From Candidatus Nitrosopumilus salarius BD31 (GTDB taxonomy: Archaea > Thermoproteota > Nitrososphaeria > Nitrososphaerales > Nitrosopumilaceae), in NCBI RefSeq assembly GCF_000242875.2, contig NZ_AEXL02000016.1, forward strand, positions 1-59,181: a stretch of 59,181 nucleotides of DNA. Direction: 5' to 3'. The notes under the pieces were generated by a model. That model saw nothing but the letters and a program-made list of their open reading frames with translations. It ran no database searches and was not told the DNA's origin. Position numbers and translations under genes: made by a program. The first letter of the stretch is position 1, and the number at the start of each line of letters is the position of its first letter. Shown piece by piece: positions 45,727-55,906 of the stretch.

Positions 45727-47155
45727 TGACTTTAATCAATCCATGCTCCAATAGAGTATTAGTAGCTTCATTTAGTAATTCTATTTCTAATCCAGATTTT
45801 TTTGAAATTTCTTCAATTGTGGTAAGATTATCTCCATAAAACATTATCCAACTTATTGCATCAATAAATTTCCCAGAATATTTTTGATTATCGTTATTAG
45901 TATTAGTGTAATTTCTGGTTCTATGAATTTTTGTAAAGTTAATTGCCTTTTGAGCAATTTGCCCTCCTGTAGAAGGATACAAATTTCTTTTACTTAACAT
46001 TGGTTCACAAAATGGATTTAAAGAAGTCAATGTTTTATTTTTGGCTTTTTTAATTTTAAAATTATCTTTCTTTTCAATAATTTCAATTTTCTCTAATTTT
46101 GAAATGATTTTTAGATAAATTCTCAATGTATCTACTATACTTTTTGATTTTATGAAATCTAGATTATCCAGAGATGTGTGATAATAATCAAATTCATAGT
46201 ATTTGTCTTTACAAATTGTTCCTATTGGAATTCTAAAATATGGTGCAGAAAAATGTGATTCATCACTTCCATTGATATCAAATGGATATCTTATGTAATC
46301 TACATTTGATTCTTTAAATGACTCATCTACAATTTTATCTATGAAACTATTTCCTAAAAATGTCTCTTTATAACTAAATTTACTTGGTCCTCCTACACAG
46401 GTTAATACAAATCCTCCATCCACCCCACTCATCATTTCTTCATTTTTTGCAAGATATGCTATTGCACCAATTGTTTCTGGAACTAATGCAAATCTGTATG
46501 AATGTTTTAATTTTAAAGATTTAAGAATTTTTAATAATATTATCCATAGGATCATTCCTGACATATTATCATTTGCAAGTGACGGATGACAGCAATATGA
46601 TGAAAAAATAAATTCTTTTCCTGAATTTCCTATTATATTATATTCACCATATGTTAGAGAACCTAATTCAAGTGAAGAATTTATTACTGTATGATATTTT
46701 TTTTGTTTGTCTAATTTACAAAAATCATTAAATGATAAACAAAATCCCCAATCTCGTTTATAATATGTAGTTCTATATGGTATTGCATCTGGCAAATTTT
46801 GAAGAGTGTGTAAATGTTTCTTCAATTCTTCATATGGCACCCATTTGTCAATTGGAATGCTGTAATTCATTACATGTAAATTATTTTTTTGAAAATCAAT
46901 TATTTTCTTTCCTTCTTCGTCTTCTAGATATGCATCTGTTATATTCCACTCATCTGGAATTACCCAATCATAGCATTGAGTTTTAGATGGTATTTCTTTT
47001 ACGTTAAATTCTGTTACTTGATTTAAAAGTTTTAATGATTTTCTTACTCCATTACCTGTAATACTTCTACAAATTGGAAATAATTCTTTAAATAATTTTT
47101 CAATGTTTTCTGTTATTTCTACTTCATCTATTGAAAATTCATTAATTGTTTCCAT
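45719..47155 (-). CDS. DUF4910 aminopeptidase-like (M28-type) protein with C-terminal winged helix
   Basis: A 478-residue protein of the DUF4910/DUF2172 group, found in polysaccharide clusters. An N-terminal domain (ELFPICRSITGNGVRKSLKLLNQ) precedes an M28-like zinc fold with the candidate ligands YCCHPSLANDNMSG (His, Asp), LVPETIGAI (Glu) and DYYHTSLDNLDF (His, Asp). The last 80 residues form a winged helix. Its role in glycan synthesis is not known. It lies 15 bases downstream of the NeuB-type gene and overlaps the formyltransferase. Confidence 0.85.
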   Translation of the reverse strand: METINEFSIDEVEITENIEKLFKELFPICRSITGNGVRKSLKLLNQVTEFNVKEIPSKTQCYDWVIPDEWNITDAYLEDEEGKKIIDFQKNNLHVMNYSIPIDKWVPYEELKKHLHTLQNLPDAIPYRTTYYKRDWGFCLSFNDFCKLDKQKKYHTVINSSLELGSLTYGEYNIIGNSGKEFIFSSYCCHPSLANDNMSGMILWIILLKILKSLKLKHSYRFALVPETIGAIAYLAKNEEMMSGVDGGFVLTCVGGPSKFSYKETFLGNSFIDKIVDESFKESNVDYIRYPFDINGSDESHFSAPYFRIPIGTICKDKYYEFDYYHTSLDNLDFIKSKSIVDTLRIYLKIISKLEKIEIIEKKDNFKIKKAKNKTLTSLNPFCEPMLSKRNLYPSTGGQIAQKAINFTKIHRTRNYTNTNNDNQKYSGKFIDAISWIMFYGDNLTTIEEISKKSGLEIELLNEATNTLLEHGLIKVNE

Positions 47156-47170
47156 TTTTTCACATTTAAT

Positions 47171-48220
47171 TCAAACATCTTTTAAAGATATGGCTACATA
47201 TTCATCAAGATCTCTTTTCGCCTTTTTGTTTAAAATTTCACCAAATTCTGAAGCTGGAAGTCCTATGAATGGTCTTAATGTCATAATGTTGTCTCTAGTA
47301 AATTTTTCATTTTTTCTAATTTTTTTAATTGTAAATACTGATCTTCTTTGTATGATTCTTGTTTCTTTTTCACTTTTTTCCACTTTTTTTATTCCGTCTC
47401 CTTTTGCACTTTCAATTAATCTGATCTCTTTTACCATTTTTGCAAATTCCTTTGGATTCATAGAATGAGGATGATCAGGCCCATTTATTTTTACATTGTC
47501 TGTAAAATGTTTTTCAATTACACATGCACCTAATGCAACACTTGCCAGAATTATCAATGAACCTGGAGAATGATCAGAGTATCCAACATTGAGTTTAAAT
47601 TCATCTTTAAAGGTGTTTAAAACTTCTAAATTTGCTTCCTCTATTGGAGAAGGATATTGTGTAATTGATTGCATTAAAATTATTTTATTATTGCCTGATG
47701 ATTTAATTATCTTAACAGCTTCTTTTACTTCTTTCATCGTGCTTGCTCCAGTAGCAAGAAAAATCGGTTTCTTTGTTTTAGCAACCACTTTCAAAAATTC
47801 TGTATCTGTTATGTCTCCAGAACCTATCTTTATTGCTGGAATGTTGATTTTTTTTAATAATTTCACTGCATCATAATTATAAGGTGTTGATAGAAAATCA
47901 ATTCCAATTTTCTTTGCATATTCATTTAGTTTTTCATGCCACAATAAAGGAAATTCTGCATTTTTGTAAACCTCCCAAATTGGTTTTTTCCATTTAGACT
48001 GAAAAGTTGTTTTTTTCTCAAATCCTTTTTTTGATAAAATTTGCTCAGTAGTGAAACTTTGAAATTTTGCTGCGTCTGCTCCTGCATCTTTTGCAAGTTT
48101 AATCATTTTTTTTGCTTTTAAAAAACTTCCATCAAAATTTGAACCTATTTCTGCTATGATGTAACAAGGACGCTTTTCACCTATTTTTCTCTTCCTGATT
48201 TTAATGGCTTTGATTGTCAT
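47171..48220 (-). CDS. NeuB-type nonulosonic acid synthase (1)
   Basis: Condenses phosphoenolpyruvate with an N-acetyl sugar to form a sialic-, legionaminic- or pseudaminic-like acid. The 349-residue protein has the TIM-barrel motif YIIAEIGSNFDGSFLKAKKMI, LLSTPYNYDAVKLL, IKIGSGDIT and KPIFLATGASTM, ITQYPSP and GYSDHSPG, plus a C-terminal SAF/antifreeze-like domain. It overlaps the upstream RmlD gene by 20 bases and precedes DUF4910. Which sugar it makes cannot be read from the sequence. Confidence 0.95.
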   Translation of the reverse strand: MTIKAIKIRKRKIGEKRPCYIIAEIGSNFDGSFLKAKKMIKLAKDAGADAAKFQSFTTEQILSKKGFEKKTTFQSKWKKPIWEVYKNAEFPLLWHEKLNEYAKKIGIDFLSTPYNYDAVKLLKKINIPAIKIGSGDITDTEFLKVVAKTKKPIFLATGASTMKEVKEAVKIIKSSGNNKIILMQSITQYPSPIEEANLEVLNTFKDEFKLNVGYSDHSPGSLIILASVALGACVIEKHFTDNVKINGPDHPHSMNPKEFAKMVKEIRLIESAKGDGIKKVEKSEKETRIIQRRSVFTIKKIRKNEKFTRDNIMTLRPFIGLPASEFGEILNKKAKRDLDEYVAISLKDV

Positions 48221-49105
48221 TATAGTTTATCTTGATCTCCTCTCTGATTTTTAATATTTGTTCTTTTAATGAAGGAAAATTCATTTTCAGTATTTTTTTT
48301 GCTTTTAAATTTGATAATGATGTGTTTTTTGGTCTTTTTGCAATCAAACTTGAATGCTCAATAGATCCTTTTTTATCAATTTTTTATTGAAACCAAAAAT
48401 ATCAGAAACCTCACATCCAAAATCATATTTGTTTATAATTTCATCAGAACCAAGATGAACAATACCTGAATATTCCATATTTCCAAATTTTAATATTAAA
48501 TCACTCAAAAATGATATTTCTAAAGGATTAAAAATAATATCTTCAAATCCTGTGAATTCTTTATTCTCTTTTAAATTTTTTAATATCCAATTGAATAAAA
48601 ATTTTCCTTGATGATGGTATCCAAATAAATTTGTTCTAATAATTATAAAATCATCTAAATTTTCTTGAAGTAATTTCTCTCCTAATAATTTTGATTTTCC
48701 ATAAACATTGATGGGCTTTACATCGTCTTCTTCCTTGTATAATCCCTGAGTTCCGTCAAATACTGAATCTGTAGAAATATGAATTAATTTTGAAGAGATC
48801 TCTTTACATGTCTTTGCAATGTTTTCTACTCCAATACCGTTTACCATATTTGCAAATTTTTCATTTTTTTCTAAATAGTCAATATCCGTGTTTGCTGCAC
48901 AATTAATTACTAAATCTGGTTTTTCTTTATTTAAAAAACTATTCACAAGATCAAAATTTGTTATATCTAATTTCTTAAATTCATTTGATGTATTTTGAAA
49001 ATTTGTTCCAATAACTTTTTTGTTATTATTTTTTAAATTAGTAAAAATTTTAGATCCTAAAAACCCACATCCTATAATGACAGTTTTATCCACAAGCAAT
49101 ATCAA
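48201..49105 (-). pseudogene. RmlD-like dTDP-4-dehydrorhamnose reductase, one frameshift
   Basis: The first part from ATG 49,105 encodes the NAD(P) site IIGCGFLGSKIF, DLVINCAANTD, ISTDSVFDG and YGKSKLLGEKLL, an RmlD-like reductase. It runs off frame at a run of six A bases (minus strand; 48,369-48,374). One extra A restores the family C-terminus (SLIAKRPKNTSLSNLKAKKIL) and ends at 48,201 inside the neuB start, giving about 301 residues. The frame then joins translationally to NeuB. In the same operon as NeuB, it may reduce a keto-sugar other than rhamnose. Confidence 0.85.
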
Positions 49106-49179
49106 ATTAGCGTGACTATTAGTTTTATTCTTAACCTAGAAACCCATTTATCAAAACAGATTCACAACTATTTTAGAAA

Positions 49180-50211
49180 TTGAAAAAATTGATTTATTAT
49201 ATAACCGATCATGGAAGAGGACATGCTACACGTTCAGTTGCTCTTATTAGAAAATTACAACTCTATGGAATCAAGATAATAATCAGAAATTCCAATGTTG
49301 TAGATTTTCTCCAAAAATCCTTACCTGGAATTGAGATTAAAAAAGGTGTTACTGACATTGGACCTGTTTTAAATTCTGATGGAATATCTATCAATCATAA
49401 CGAATCAATTGAGAAAATTTCTAATTGGATAAATAATATTAATAGTATTTCTAGCCAAGAAGTAGCATTTCTAAAATATGAAAATCCCGATCTCATCATA
49501 TCTGATGTATCGCCAATGCCATTAATTGCAGCAAACTCAATAAATATTCCATCAGTTGTCATCTCAAATTTTTCTTGGTATGATGTTTTAACATTCCTTC
49601 CAGAAAATATTAGATTAAAATTTAAGGAATATTATGATTTGGCTGATTTTTGTCTTCAATTACCGTTGGGAACCGAGATGAATCATTTTAAAAAAAAATA
49701 TAAAGTTAAATTGATTGCAAGAAATCTAACCGAAAATTTAGATGAGATCAGAAAACTATATGGTATTAAAAAATCATTGCCATGTGTTTTATTCGCTTTA
49801 GGTGGTTCAAAAAATAAAATTTCATTTTCATATGACGATAACATCCAAATCATATCTTTAAACACAAAGTTTGAAGATTCAATTACAACACATGACCTTT
49901 CTGATACTGTTGAAGGTCAAAATTTAGTTTCAATTGCAGATTTAGTTATTTGCAAATGTGGATATGGTTTAATTTCTGAGTGTTTAAGTAATGGAACTCC
50001 ATTTTTTTATCTGGCAGATGATAGCCATCCTGAACAAATGGCCATATCTAACGAATTAATCAATAGAGGAATTAATTCCAGAATTTCCTTTGAAGACATA
50101 AAACAATTACATATTTCATCTCAATTTCTGCAAAATATTCCTAAAATTAGTCATGATTCTATTGATCTTGATGATACAATTAATTACATATTAAAACTCA
50201 TAAAAAATTGA
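49180..50211 (+). CDS. MurG/GT28-like glycosyltransferase
   Basis: A 343-residue GT-B protein resembling the GT28 group and the PseG-type CMP/UDP-sugar hydrolases. ITDHGRGHATRSVALIRKL is the N-terminal nucleotide-binding-domain loop; VLFALGGSKN, SIADLVICKCGYGLISECLSNGTPFFYL and HPEQMAISNELI form the C-terminal donor site. Start is TTG at 49,180. The Gfo/Idh oxidoreductase follows after 6 bases. A nonulosonate-precursor role is possible because of the neighbours, but glycosyl transfer is the default reading. Confidence 0.85.
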   Translation: MKKLIYYITDHGRGHATRSVALIRKLQLYGIKIIIRNSNVVDFLQKSLPGIEIKKGVTDIGPVLNSDGISINHNESIEKISNWINNINSISSQEVAFLKYENPDLIISDVSPMPLIAANSINIPSVVISNFSWYDVLTFLPENIRLKFKEYYDLADFCLQLPLGTEMNHFKKKYKVKLIARNLTENLDEIRKLYGIKKSLPCVLFALGGSKNKISFSYDDNIQIISLNTKFEDSITTHDLSDTVEGQNLVSIADLVICKCGYGLISECLSNGTPFFYLADDSHPEQMAISNELINRGINSRISFEDIKQLHISSQFLQNIPKISHDSIDLDDTINYILKLIKN

Positions 50212-50217
50212 TCTATT

Positions 50218-51198
50218 TTGAAGATATTAGTTTTAGGTGGTGGGTCTATTGGCCAACGTCACATTTCAAATCTTGTTAAAATAATTTCTAGGAATTGTAT
50301 CTATCTATATGATGTAGAAAAAAATCAACTTGATTTTGTATCAAAAAAATTTAAAATTAATTCTACTGATCAATTGATTTATGATGCTTATGATTGCTTG
50401 TTTATTTGTACACCGCCATCTACTCATATATCACTAGCAATTAATGCTCTAAAGTGCGGATGTCATGTATTTATTGAAAAACCTCTATCCTCAAATTCAA
50501 AAGGAATATCGTTATTACAAAAATTAGCTAAAAAAAAGAATCTTTTAGTTTTTGTTGGTTATACTTTTCGATTTAATTCTGGTTTAAATAATATAAAAAA
50601 AATTCTTCAAAAAAAACAATTGGGGAAGCCACTTTCTGTGTCTGCTTATTTTGGTCAATATCTTCCTGATTGGAGACCAAAACAAAATTATAAAAAAAAT
50701 TATTCCGCAATAAAGCGATTAGGTGGTGGAATTATTCATGACAGCTCTCATGAAATCGATTACCTGATTTGGTTATTTGGAAATCCAAAAGAGATTCAAT
50801 CCAATTACGTGACGACTGATATTATAAAAACTGATGTTGAAGGTATTGCAGAAATTATTTTGAAATTTAAGAATAATCTTCTTGGTACAATTCATCTTGA
50901 TTTTATTCGCCGAGAATACAGACGCTCTGTTGAAATATTATGTGAAAATGGAATACTTTTTTGGTCATTAAAAGAAAATAAAATCAAAATATTTAATTCA
51001 AAAAATAACAAATGGCTCATTTATTCAACCAAAGAGAATACAAATGACATGTATGTGCAAGAAATAAAACATGTTTTACATTGTATTAAACAAAAAAAGC
51101 CTTCAAATGTTATAGGTTTAGATAATGGAATAAATTCACACAAATTTTCTAATTTAATTATTAAAAGTGGTAAAACTGGTAAACGTCTTAGTGTTTAA
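50218..51198 (+). CDS. Gfo/Idh/MocA-family sugar oxidoreductase
   Basis: NAD(P)-dependent oxidoreductase of 326 residues, with a Rossmann domain (VLGGGSIGQRHISNL) and the family motif FIEKPLSSNSKG (active-site Lys). A C-terminal alpha/beta domain includes GGGIIHDSSHEIDYLIWLFG. Such proteins oxidise or reduce sugar nucleotides. It is preceded by the MurG-like gene and is convergent with the PseB-like gene by 4 bases. Start is TTG at 50,218. Confidence 0.93.
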   Translation: MKILVLGGGSIGQRHISNLVKIISRNCIYLYDVEKNQLDFVSKKFKINSTDQLIYDAYDCLFICTPPSTHISLAINALKCGCHVFIEKPLSSNSKGISLLQKLAKKKNLLVFVGYTFRFNSGLNNIKKILQKKQLGKPLSVSAYFGQYLPDWRPKQNYKKNYSAIKRLGGGIIHDSSHEIDYLIWLFGNPKEIQSNYVTTDIIKTDVEGIAEIILKFKNNLLGTIHLDFIRREYRRSVEILCENGILFWSLKENKIKIFNSKNNKWLIYSTKENTNDMYVQEIKHVLHCIKQKKPSNVIGLDNGINSHKFSNLIIKSGKTGKRLSV

Positions 51199-52199
51199 TT
51201 TTCTAATAGACCTGAATTTAAGATAATCTTTTTTAATTCTTCTTTAGATATTTTTTCGGCAGTATTAGAATCATATTCTGATGATGCTTTCACTCTCGAA
51301 ATGTCCTTATAATTATTTTCAATCTCTTTTGTTTTCTTATTTTCATTCAATATTACGTATTTGTTATTGAATTTCCATGTATAACGCATTTCATCATGAT
51401 TAATCAATATCTCATGCATTTTTTCACCCTCTCTGATTCCAATTACTTCTTCACCTGGATCGTTTAATAATTCAGTTAATGCATTTTTGATATCTTTGAT
51501 TGTATATGCACGTAAATTAGGAATGAAAACTTCGGAACCTTTTACCTCTTTACACGATTCTAAAATAAAATCAAGTGCATCAGTCATTGTAATGCTGAAT
51601 CTTGTCATTTCAGGATCAGTGATAGTTATCTTCTGATTATTTTTTATTTGATTGATAAATAGTGGAACTACAGATCCACTACTTCCTAATACATTACCAT
51701 ACCTTAATGCAACAAATTTTGTTTTATGTTTTGCAGGGTTAATGTAATTATTTGCAGTAACAAAGAGTTTCTCCATCAAAAGTTTTGTTGCGCCATAGGT
51801 ATTCAAAGGAGACACTGCTTTATCTGTACCAATAGCTATTGCTAGTTCAACATTTTCATGTAACGAGGCATCTATGATATTCTGACTCCCAATCACATTT
51901 GTTTTTACAGCTTCAAATGGATTGTATGCAACCACTGGAACATGCTTTAAGGCAGCAGCATGAAAAACAATATCTATATCTTCAAATGCTCTGTTTAACC
52001 TAGAAAGATCTCTAATATCTCCTATGAGAAATCTTAAACGATCTTCATCCTTAAATTCAGAACGCATTTTTACTTGTTTATCTTCATTACGACTAAAAAT
52101 TCTAATTGTGTCAACATTGTATTCTAAAAGACGCTTTGTTAGTGCATTACCTAAAGAACCGGTCCCCCCTGTGATAAGAATTTTTTTCCCTTCAAACAT
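51195..52199 (-). CDS. UDP-GlcNAc 4,6-dehydratase/5-epimerase-like (PseB-like)
   Basis: A 334-residue extended dehydrogenase with ITGGTGSLGNALTKRLL, FHAAALKHVPVVAYNP, the active-site ATDKAV-like AIGTDKAVSP and TYGATKLLMEKLF. The Tyr-containing motif gives a Tyr-Lys pair like PseB/FlmA, unlike the Met-type paralogue at 23,019-24,020. It would convert UDP-GlcNAc into a 4-keto-6-deoxy precursor of nonulosonic acids. Single gene, its start near 98 bases from the following divergent gene. Confidence 0.92.
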   Translation of the reverse strand: MFEGKKILITGGTGSLGNALTKRLLEYNVDTIRIFSRNEDKQVKMRSEFKDEDRLRFLIGDIRDLSRLNRAFEDIDIVFHAAALKHVPVVAYNPFEAVKTNVIGSQNIIDASLHENVELAIAIGTDKAVSPLNTYGATKLLMEKLFVTANNYINPAKHKTKFVALRYGNVLGSSGSVVPLFINQIKNNQKITITDPEMTRFSITMTDALDFILESCKEVKGSEVFIPNLRAYTIKDIKNALTELLNDPGEEVIGIREGEKMHEILINHDEMRYTWKFNNKYVILNENKKTKEIENNYKDISRVKASSEYDSNTAEKISKEELKKIILNSGLLEN

Positions 52200-52297
52200 A
52201 TCTTTTTCCTTAAGCGCTCATAAAATAATCTTACTCATAAACTACAATATTATCATTTCACCGGTGAATTAAATACACATTAACTTGTGAGTCAAAT

Positions 52298-53582
52298 ATG
52301 AAAATTTTAGTACCGTCTCCTGTTACTCCTGATAAAAATAGTGTTAGAATAGTATATGTTTCTGAGATCATGAAACAAGTTAAAAAGAAAATAGATTTAG
52401 ATTTTTTTTGGTTCATTTACCAACCTGATAGAATTAATTCCTCCACACATCAAGATTTTAAGATTTTGGACATCCATGATTTTAATAATGCATTAGATTG
52501 TTTGATGGATATTAAACCTGATTGTGTTATGATTGGCCCTAATTTTGAGCCAATCCAATATGCTTTCAGTATTAGTTGTAAAAAATTAAAAATTCCATTA
52601 ATAGTATTTTATTATTTTGGATACGAATTTGAAAAATTTCAATCTATTAGAGGTCCAAAAAAAATTATTTCTACTTTAAGAAATATTTTTTCTAATTCAA
52701 TCCCAACTGATTCTGACAAACAAAAATCATTTCTAAGAAGATTAAATTTCATTTTATATAAAATAAAATTTCTTTCTAAAACTCGAAAAACAGTTGGCCA
52801 AAAAAACTAGTTTTACTAAAGATCTCATCTCAAATTTTACAGCTTCATTAGATCAGAAAGAAGTATTTAGCATACCGGATCTTCATATATTGCCTGATAA
52901 TTCTTGGGTGGAACCTTTAAGAAAAATGGGAATTGCAAAAAATAAAATCTGTGTAACTGGTTCTCCTTTTTGGGATAAATTATTCTATAAAACTAAAGAA
53001 TTTAGACCAAAAAAATTGATTTTGAAAAAATATCCATTTTAATAATTACTGATGCCTTAGTTGAACACGGTATATGGAATAACCGAAAATTCTCTTCATT
53101 TTTCAATGAGTTAATTGATAAACTATCTCAAAAATCCGAATTTTCTTTTTCATTTAAAATACATCCTGCATCTGAAGATATAATAAAATATGAAAATCTT
53201 ATAAAAAAAATTAGGAGTTAATTCAAAAATATATCAAAGTGAAGATGTTTGGGATATTTTAGGAAATTTTGATATGGTTTTAACATTTGGTTTCTCCACA
53301 ATTCATTCTCAACTTTCTGTAGTAGGCATGAAGACAATTTTGATAGATCTTGATTTCAATTTTCCTTTATTTCCTTTTGTCAAAGAAGGTATTGAATATG
53401 GAATAATTAGGAAATGTTCAAATTTATCTCAAATTAATAATATGATTTTTGATTTTTTTAAAACAGGATATTCATTTTAGATTCTTCATTTATTTCTGCT
53501 CGTGAGAATTTTTTTCTACAAATTTGATGGAAAATCTACAGAAAGAATCTCTGAAGCAATATTGAACTTAAAATCATCCTAA
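52298..53582 (+). pseudogene. Surface-polymer GT-B transferase-like gene broken by five frameshifts
   Basis: Related in style to the gene at 42,203 (MIGPNFEPIQY, DLHILPDNSWVEPLRKMGI, VTGSPFWDKLF, FKIHPASED, VLTFGFSTIHSQLSVVGMK). Five one-base shifts restore one continuous protein: at A7 (52,800-52,806), T4 (53,037-53,040), A8 (53,203-53,210), T4 (53,475-53,478) and T7 (53,509-53,515). All are in homopolymers. The restored frame ends at 53,582. No substitution-type stop codon needs to be invoked, which favours sequencing error, although a decayed gene cannot be excluded. Function inferred as a CDP-glycerol- or capsule-type transferase. Confidence 0.75.
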
Positions 53583-53593
53583 TTTTTCTATTT

Positions 53594-54499
53594 TCAAGTC
53601 GTTGCAATTGCTACAAGAGTATCGTTTGCATCAATCCTTGAAAGGGCCTCAGAATAAGAATTCTTTAAACTTTCAGTCTCAATAATACTAAGTGGATTTT
53701 CATGACCTCCTGGTTTATTGTTCATCAACCAATTTAGATGATTTGCAATATTATATCGTTGAACACCTTCAATATGCACATTTTTAAATCCTGAATCGAT
53801 TAAAAATAATTCTAATGAATTTCTTGTATGTAATACCAGATGTTGTGACCATAATGTAAAATTCTTAAATGAATTCCACTGTAATTGATCTAGTAGAAAA
53901 TCTCTAGCATGAGGAACTTCAATTACAATTTTCCCTTCTCCATCTGGTTTTAATTTCTGAAAGATTTCTTTGAGCGTACAAACTGGATCTGGCAAATGTT
54001 CTAGACAATGAAACATAAAACACGTATCGACGGGCTCTGTTAACTCATTCAATTTTGTGATGCATTTTATTCCTTCATTATTCAGAGTATCGTTAAAATT
54101 TTTTTGTAATTCTATTCCTAAAACTGATTTAGCAGATCGTTTTGCTAGTCGTAAAAAATTCCCTTCTCCACAACCATAATCACAAATATTTTTGTTTACA
54201 ACAAATTGTCTATATTTTTTATATCTTCTTTCATTATCTACTGTATCTTCTAAACTTCCACTTTGGGATCTCATTGATGGAATTACTTTATTTCGATAAT
54301 CACCATTTTCATATTCTTCATCTCCTACATAATACTCATCAATAAAAACAATTTTTGTATTGTTGTCTTTATAGACAGTCAGATTATTATTATCACGAGT
54401 TTTTTTTGAATAAACTTCAACATTTTCTTCATTGATTAAATTAAGTCTTAGAAGTGTTTCACGAATTTTTGATATTTTCTTCAAATTTGGTTCACTCAT
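53594..54499 (-). CDS. Class I SAM-dependent methyltransferase
   Basis: A 301-residue protein with a charged N-terminal extension of about 100 residues and the SAM fold core ICDYGCGEGNFLRLAKRS, VLGIEL, FMFHCLEHLPDPVCTLKEIF and a LKPDGEGKIVIEVPH strand. It resembles the methyltransferases of the UbiE/COQ5 type and those placed in O-antigen clusters. A sugar target is likely by context. Convergent with the frameshifted gene upstream. Confidence 0.88.
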   Translation of the reverse strand: MSEPNLKKISKIRETLLRLNLINEENVEVYSKKTRDNNNLTVYKDNNTKIVFIDEYYVGDEEYENGDYRNKVIPSMRSQSGSLEDTVDNERRYKKYRQFVVNKNICDYGCGEGNFLRLAKRSAKSVLGIELQKNFNDTLNNEGIKCITKLNELTEPVDTCFMFHCLEHLPDPVCTLKEIFQKLKPDGEGKIVIEVPHARDFLLDQLQWNSFKNFTLWSQHLVLHTRNSLELFLIDSGFKNVHIEGVQRYNIANHLNWLMNNKPGGHENPLSIIETESLKNSYSEALSRIDANDTLVAIATT

Positions 54500-54573
54500 T
54501 TTAGAATTTTATTGATTTGATATAATTAAAACTTAACAAAAGATAAATAGATTAGTAGAAGTTTATCAATTCA

Positions 54574-55869
54574 TTGCCACGAACATTAGAGAATTCAAAC
54601 AGTCTCAAGAATCGGGCAAAAAAAGTAGTTCCTCATATGACTGGGACTTTTAGCAGAGCTGCCCCATCATTCGTTGAAGGAGTTTTTCCAGTATATGCTC
54701 AATCTGCAAATGGTTCTCATTTTATTGATGTGGATGGAAATGAATACATTGATTATTTGATGGCCTTGGGTCCAATAACATTAGGATATAACTATGAATC
54801 AGTAAATCATGCAATAATTTCACAATTAAAAGAAGGAATTCTATTTTCACTTCCTCATCCTAAAGAAGTTGAACTTTCTGAAAAAATGTGTGAAGTAATA
54901 CCTCATGCTGATATGGTAAAATTTGAGAAATCAGGATCTAACGTTGTTACTGGTGCAGTTCGAGCTGCAAGAGCTTTTACCACTAAAGATAAAATTGCAT
55001 ATTGTGGTTCTGGAGGAGTCTGGCATGATTGGCAAGCTGCAATGGTTAGTAGAGATAATGGGGTTCCAAAATTTAATTCGGAATTGATAAAATTATTTGA
55101 TTATAATGATGCTGATGGTTTAGAACAAATTTTTGAAGATAACAAAAATGAGATTGCAGCAATAGTTTTAGAACCCACAGTTTATGATAAACCTGAAAAT
55201 AATTTTCTTAATAAAGTAAGAAAATTAGCAGATCAAAATGACTCACTTTTAATTTTAGATGAAATTGTAACTGGATTTAGATTTGATTTAGGAGGAGCAC
55301 AAAAATATTTTGATATTAAAGGTGATTTAGTCTGTTTTGGTAAAGGTATGGGTAATGGCCTTCCAATTTCAGCAATTACTGGTCCATCAGAATTTATGAA
55401 ATCATTTGATGAATTATGGGTATCATCTACTAATAATAGTGAAAACATTTCTCTTGCAGGAACCATGGCAGTAATTAATGAAATGCAAGAAAAGAATACG
55501 ATACCTCATTGTTGGAATATGGGGAAAAAATTGTTTGATGGGTGGAATCAAATTGTTTCAAAATTTGATTTGGATGCAAAAATGTATGGATACCCAATCC
55601 GAATGCACTTACAGTGCTTTGATTCAAATAAACAAGAATCAATTGCAATGAAATCCCTAATACTTCAAGAAATGGTAAAAAGTGGTATATTCATGTCTGT
55701 TTTAGGACCAACTTTCCTTTGTTATTCTCACACTGAGAAAGATATTGATGATACCCTTCATGCTTTGGAGAATGCATGTGAATTTGTAACTAAAAATGTT
55801 AAAGAATCAAATTATGAAGAATATTTGGAAGGTACAATGCCAAAAATCTATCTGGTCTATGAAAATTAA
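54574..55869 (+). CDS. Class III aminotransferase (GSA-aminotransferase-like)
   Basis: A 431-residue PLP enzyme similar to glutamate-1-semialdehyde 2,1-aminomutase: MTGTFSRAAPSFVEG, DYLMALGPITLGYNYESV, YCGSGGVWHDW, LLILDEIVTGFR (PLP-binding Asp) and CFGKGMGNGLPIS with the Schiff-base Lys. Its place beside NeuB, SpsF and Gmd genes suggests an amino sugar substrate and not heme synthesis, as such copies are common in spore-coat/O-antigen clusters. Start is TTG at 54,574. It is the only plus gene between two minus groups. Confidence 0.9.
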   Translation: MPRTLENSNSLKNRAKKVVPHMTGTFSRAAPSFVEGVFPVYAQSANGSHFIDVDGNEYIDYLMALGPITLGYNYESVNHAIISQLKEGILFSLPHPKEVELSEKMCEVIPHADMVKFEKSGSNVVTGAVRAARAFTTKDKIAYCGSGGVWHDWQAAMVSRDNGVPKFNSELIKLFDYNDADGLEQIFEDNKNEIAAIVLEPTVYDKPENNFLNKVRKLADQNDSLLILDEIVTGFRFDLGGAQKYFDIKGDLVCFGKGMGNGLPISAITGPSEFMKSFDELWVSSTNNSENISLAGTMAVINEMQEKNTIPHCWNMGKKLFDGWNQIVSKFDLDAKMYGYPIRMHLQCFDSNKQESIAMKSLILQEMVKSGIFMSVLGPTFLCYSHTEKDIDDTLHALENACEFVTKNVKESNYEEYLEGTMPKIYLVYEN

Positions 55870-55906
55870 ACCTACTAAAAAACGAATTTAATTATTTTAG
55901 AAATGC

